This document shows, piece by piece, positions 63,087-64,000 of a stretch of DNA of 64,000 bases (position 1 is the stretch's first letter; every line of letters starts with the position of its first letter). The notes beneath the pieces were generated by a model, which was given only the letters and a program-made list of their open reading frames with translations, did no database searches and was not told the DNA's origin. Location of the stretch: positions 186,001 to 250,000 of the forward strand of contig CALUOP010000003.1 of NCBI GenBank assembly GCA_944322305.1. The letters are read 5' to 3'. The DNA is from an uncultured Coriobacteriaceae bacterium. GTDB taxonomy: Bacteria > Actinomycetota > Coriobacteriia > Coriobacteriales > Coriobacteriaceae. The translations under genes were made by a program, and so were the position numbers.

Positions 63087-64000
63087 TTACTCCTCGCCGT
63101 GGCGCTGACGCCTGCGGATCGCAACGCCGGTGCCCACCAGGGCAGCTGCCGCAACCGCTATGCCGCCGGCAACCATGGGCAGGTAGTCGCCCGTCACCGG
63201 GAGCTGCTCCTGCGGCGCAACCTCGGGCTCCTCGGGAGCCGGGGTTTCGGGCTCAGAAGGCGCCGCCGGTTCAGAGGGCACGCTCGGCTCGGGCTCGACA
63301 GGCTTCACGTACACGTTGGTGAAGCTCGGCAGCACGCCGTTCTCGTACGCAACGGAAGCGCTGGTAGAGCCGTCGCCGTTGTCGACCACGGTCACCACGG
63401 CCGTGAACACGGTGGCGTCGTAGGTAACGCCGTCGTCCTGCACGCCCTCGGTGTCGGGGTCGTCGTCGGTGGGCAGAACCTCGGAGATCGTGTAGGTGTA
63501 GGTGCCCGCCTCAGGGAAGCTCACCGGCTCAAACGCCACCGAGCCGTCCGCTGCGTTCTTGGCGGTCTGCACCACCTTGCCGTCAGCGTCCTTCAACTCG
63601 AAGGTGAACTCGCCCTCAGCCAGCTCGCGACCGTCCAGGATCTTGGCAGCGCCGAAGTCGACGGTGCCCGGACGCACGATATCGTAGCCGTTCTCAAACG
63701 TCACGCTCTCGACCGTCTTGCCAAAGGCGTCGGTAACCGCCCAGCTCACCGCAAGCGTGCCGTCGCCGTTGTCGGTCACCGTGGCAACCGCCACGTACGC
63801 CGTCTGGTCGTAGGTCACGCCGGAAGCCGTGCCAGCCACCTCGGCAATGGTGAACTCGTAGGTGCCGGGCGCGTTGAACACCACGCCCTCGCCCAAGGTC
63901 ACCGAGCCGTCGGCTGCGTTGGTGCCGGTGGTCGTCATGCCCTCGCTCGGCGTCCCGGCAATGCCGGTCAGCGCAAACTGGAACTCGCCCTCGGCCAGAT
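63087..64000 (-). CDS. sortase-anchored pilin/adhesin, N-terminus outside window
   Basis: The C-terminal ~304 residues of a third surface protein; the frame is open to the right edge. Two and a half Spy0128/FctA-like pilin domains are visible: EFQFALTGIAG, GTYEFTIAEVAGTASGVTYD, then KILDGRELAEGEFTFELKDA and GTYTYTISEVLPTDDDPDTE. A Pro/Glu/Ser stalk leads to LPVTGD, a hydrophobic helix and IRRRQRHGEE. About 40 bp around the LPVTGD codons match the VWA pilin gene exactly. Such domains usually carry Lys-Asn isopeptide bonds and the protein is anchored by sortase. Confidence 0.9.
   Translation of the reverse strand, partial: LAEGEFQFALTGIAGTPSEGMTTTGTNAADGSVTLGEGVVFNAPGTYEFTIAEVAGTASGVTYDQTAYVAVATVTDNGDGTLAVSWAVTDAFGKTVESVTFENGYDIVRPGTVDFGAAKILDGRELAEGEFTFELKDADGKVVQTAKNAADGSVAFEPVSFPEAGTYTYTISEVLPTDDDPDTEGVQDDGVTYDATVFTAVVTVVDNGDGSTSASVAYENGVLPSFTNVYVKPVEPEPSVPSEPAAPSEPETPAPEEPEVAPQEQLPVTGDYLPMVAGGIAVAAAALVGTGVAIRRRQRHGEE

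Noticed and set aside
41916-64000. A sortase gene within the pilin island
   Set aside because: No frame with the TLxTC sortase motif is present; the enzyme must be encoded outside this window.

Overview
The window reads as chromosomal DNA of a high-GC, Gram-positive anaerobe, most likely a Coriobacteriia member of the Collinsella/Olsenella type. This is inferred from a pyruvate:ferredoxin oxidoreductase, sortase-anchored surface proteins ending in [L/I]PVTGD plus membrane segment plus Arg tail, a small bacterial SRP RNA, and long GC-rich intergenic repeats. Nearly all genes lie on the minus strand.

Layout. (1) 1-15.6 kb: an alpha/beta hydrolase (partial), PFOR (nifJ), and a recR / ybaB / dnaX recombination and replication block. 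A foreign-looking plus-strand gene bounded by two 125-bp MITE-like repeats splits this block. Next to dnaX is a divergent type II restriction-modification pair: a SinI-like nuclease and a C5 methyltransferase with an N-terminal HTH. A two-TM YcxB-like protein follows. (2) 15.6-17.4 kb: a 1.3-kb non-coding mosaic of degenerate boxes around hairpin cores, then SRP RNA and an AT-rich perfect hairpin. (3) 17.4-25 kb: a PTS EIIBC and a NagB-like isomerase/deaminase (divergent), a decayed DUF4143 ATPase, fucO, tRNA-Ser(TGA), tadA, DedA and a nitroreductase. (4) 25-31 kb: carAB with an elaborate hairpin just downstream of carB, then more mosaic repeats. (5) 31-41.2 kb: an NlpC/P60 hydrolase, a CAP-domain coiled-coil LPETG protein, a pyridoxamine kinase, a one-TM protein and an ABC exporter. 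(6) 41.9-64 kb: a cell-surface island, with an 1821-aa Ig-like repeat protein, a Nudix hydrolase and three sortase-anchored pilin/adhesin genes, the last cut by the window edge.

Main points for follow-up. A repeat family with a hairpin core (five cores at four loci, flanked by GGTTGGTCGC/GCGACCAACC boxes in opposite orientations) fills the large intergenic gaps and matches no class I know. Two adhesin genes carry 10- and 11-nt poly-G tracts just before the signal-peptide core, which suggests slipped-strand phase variation. One of them also carries two compensating single-base shifts. A conserved ~84-nt element ending in a terminator follows at least two adhesin genes. DnaX is about twice the usual length, with a disordered Pro-Trp motif linker and a 15-residue repeat tail.

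Positions were read by eye. Starts were chosen from Shine-Dalgarno spacing and homologue N-termini where these disagreed with the longest open frame.
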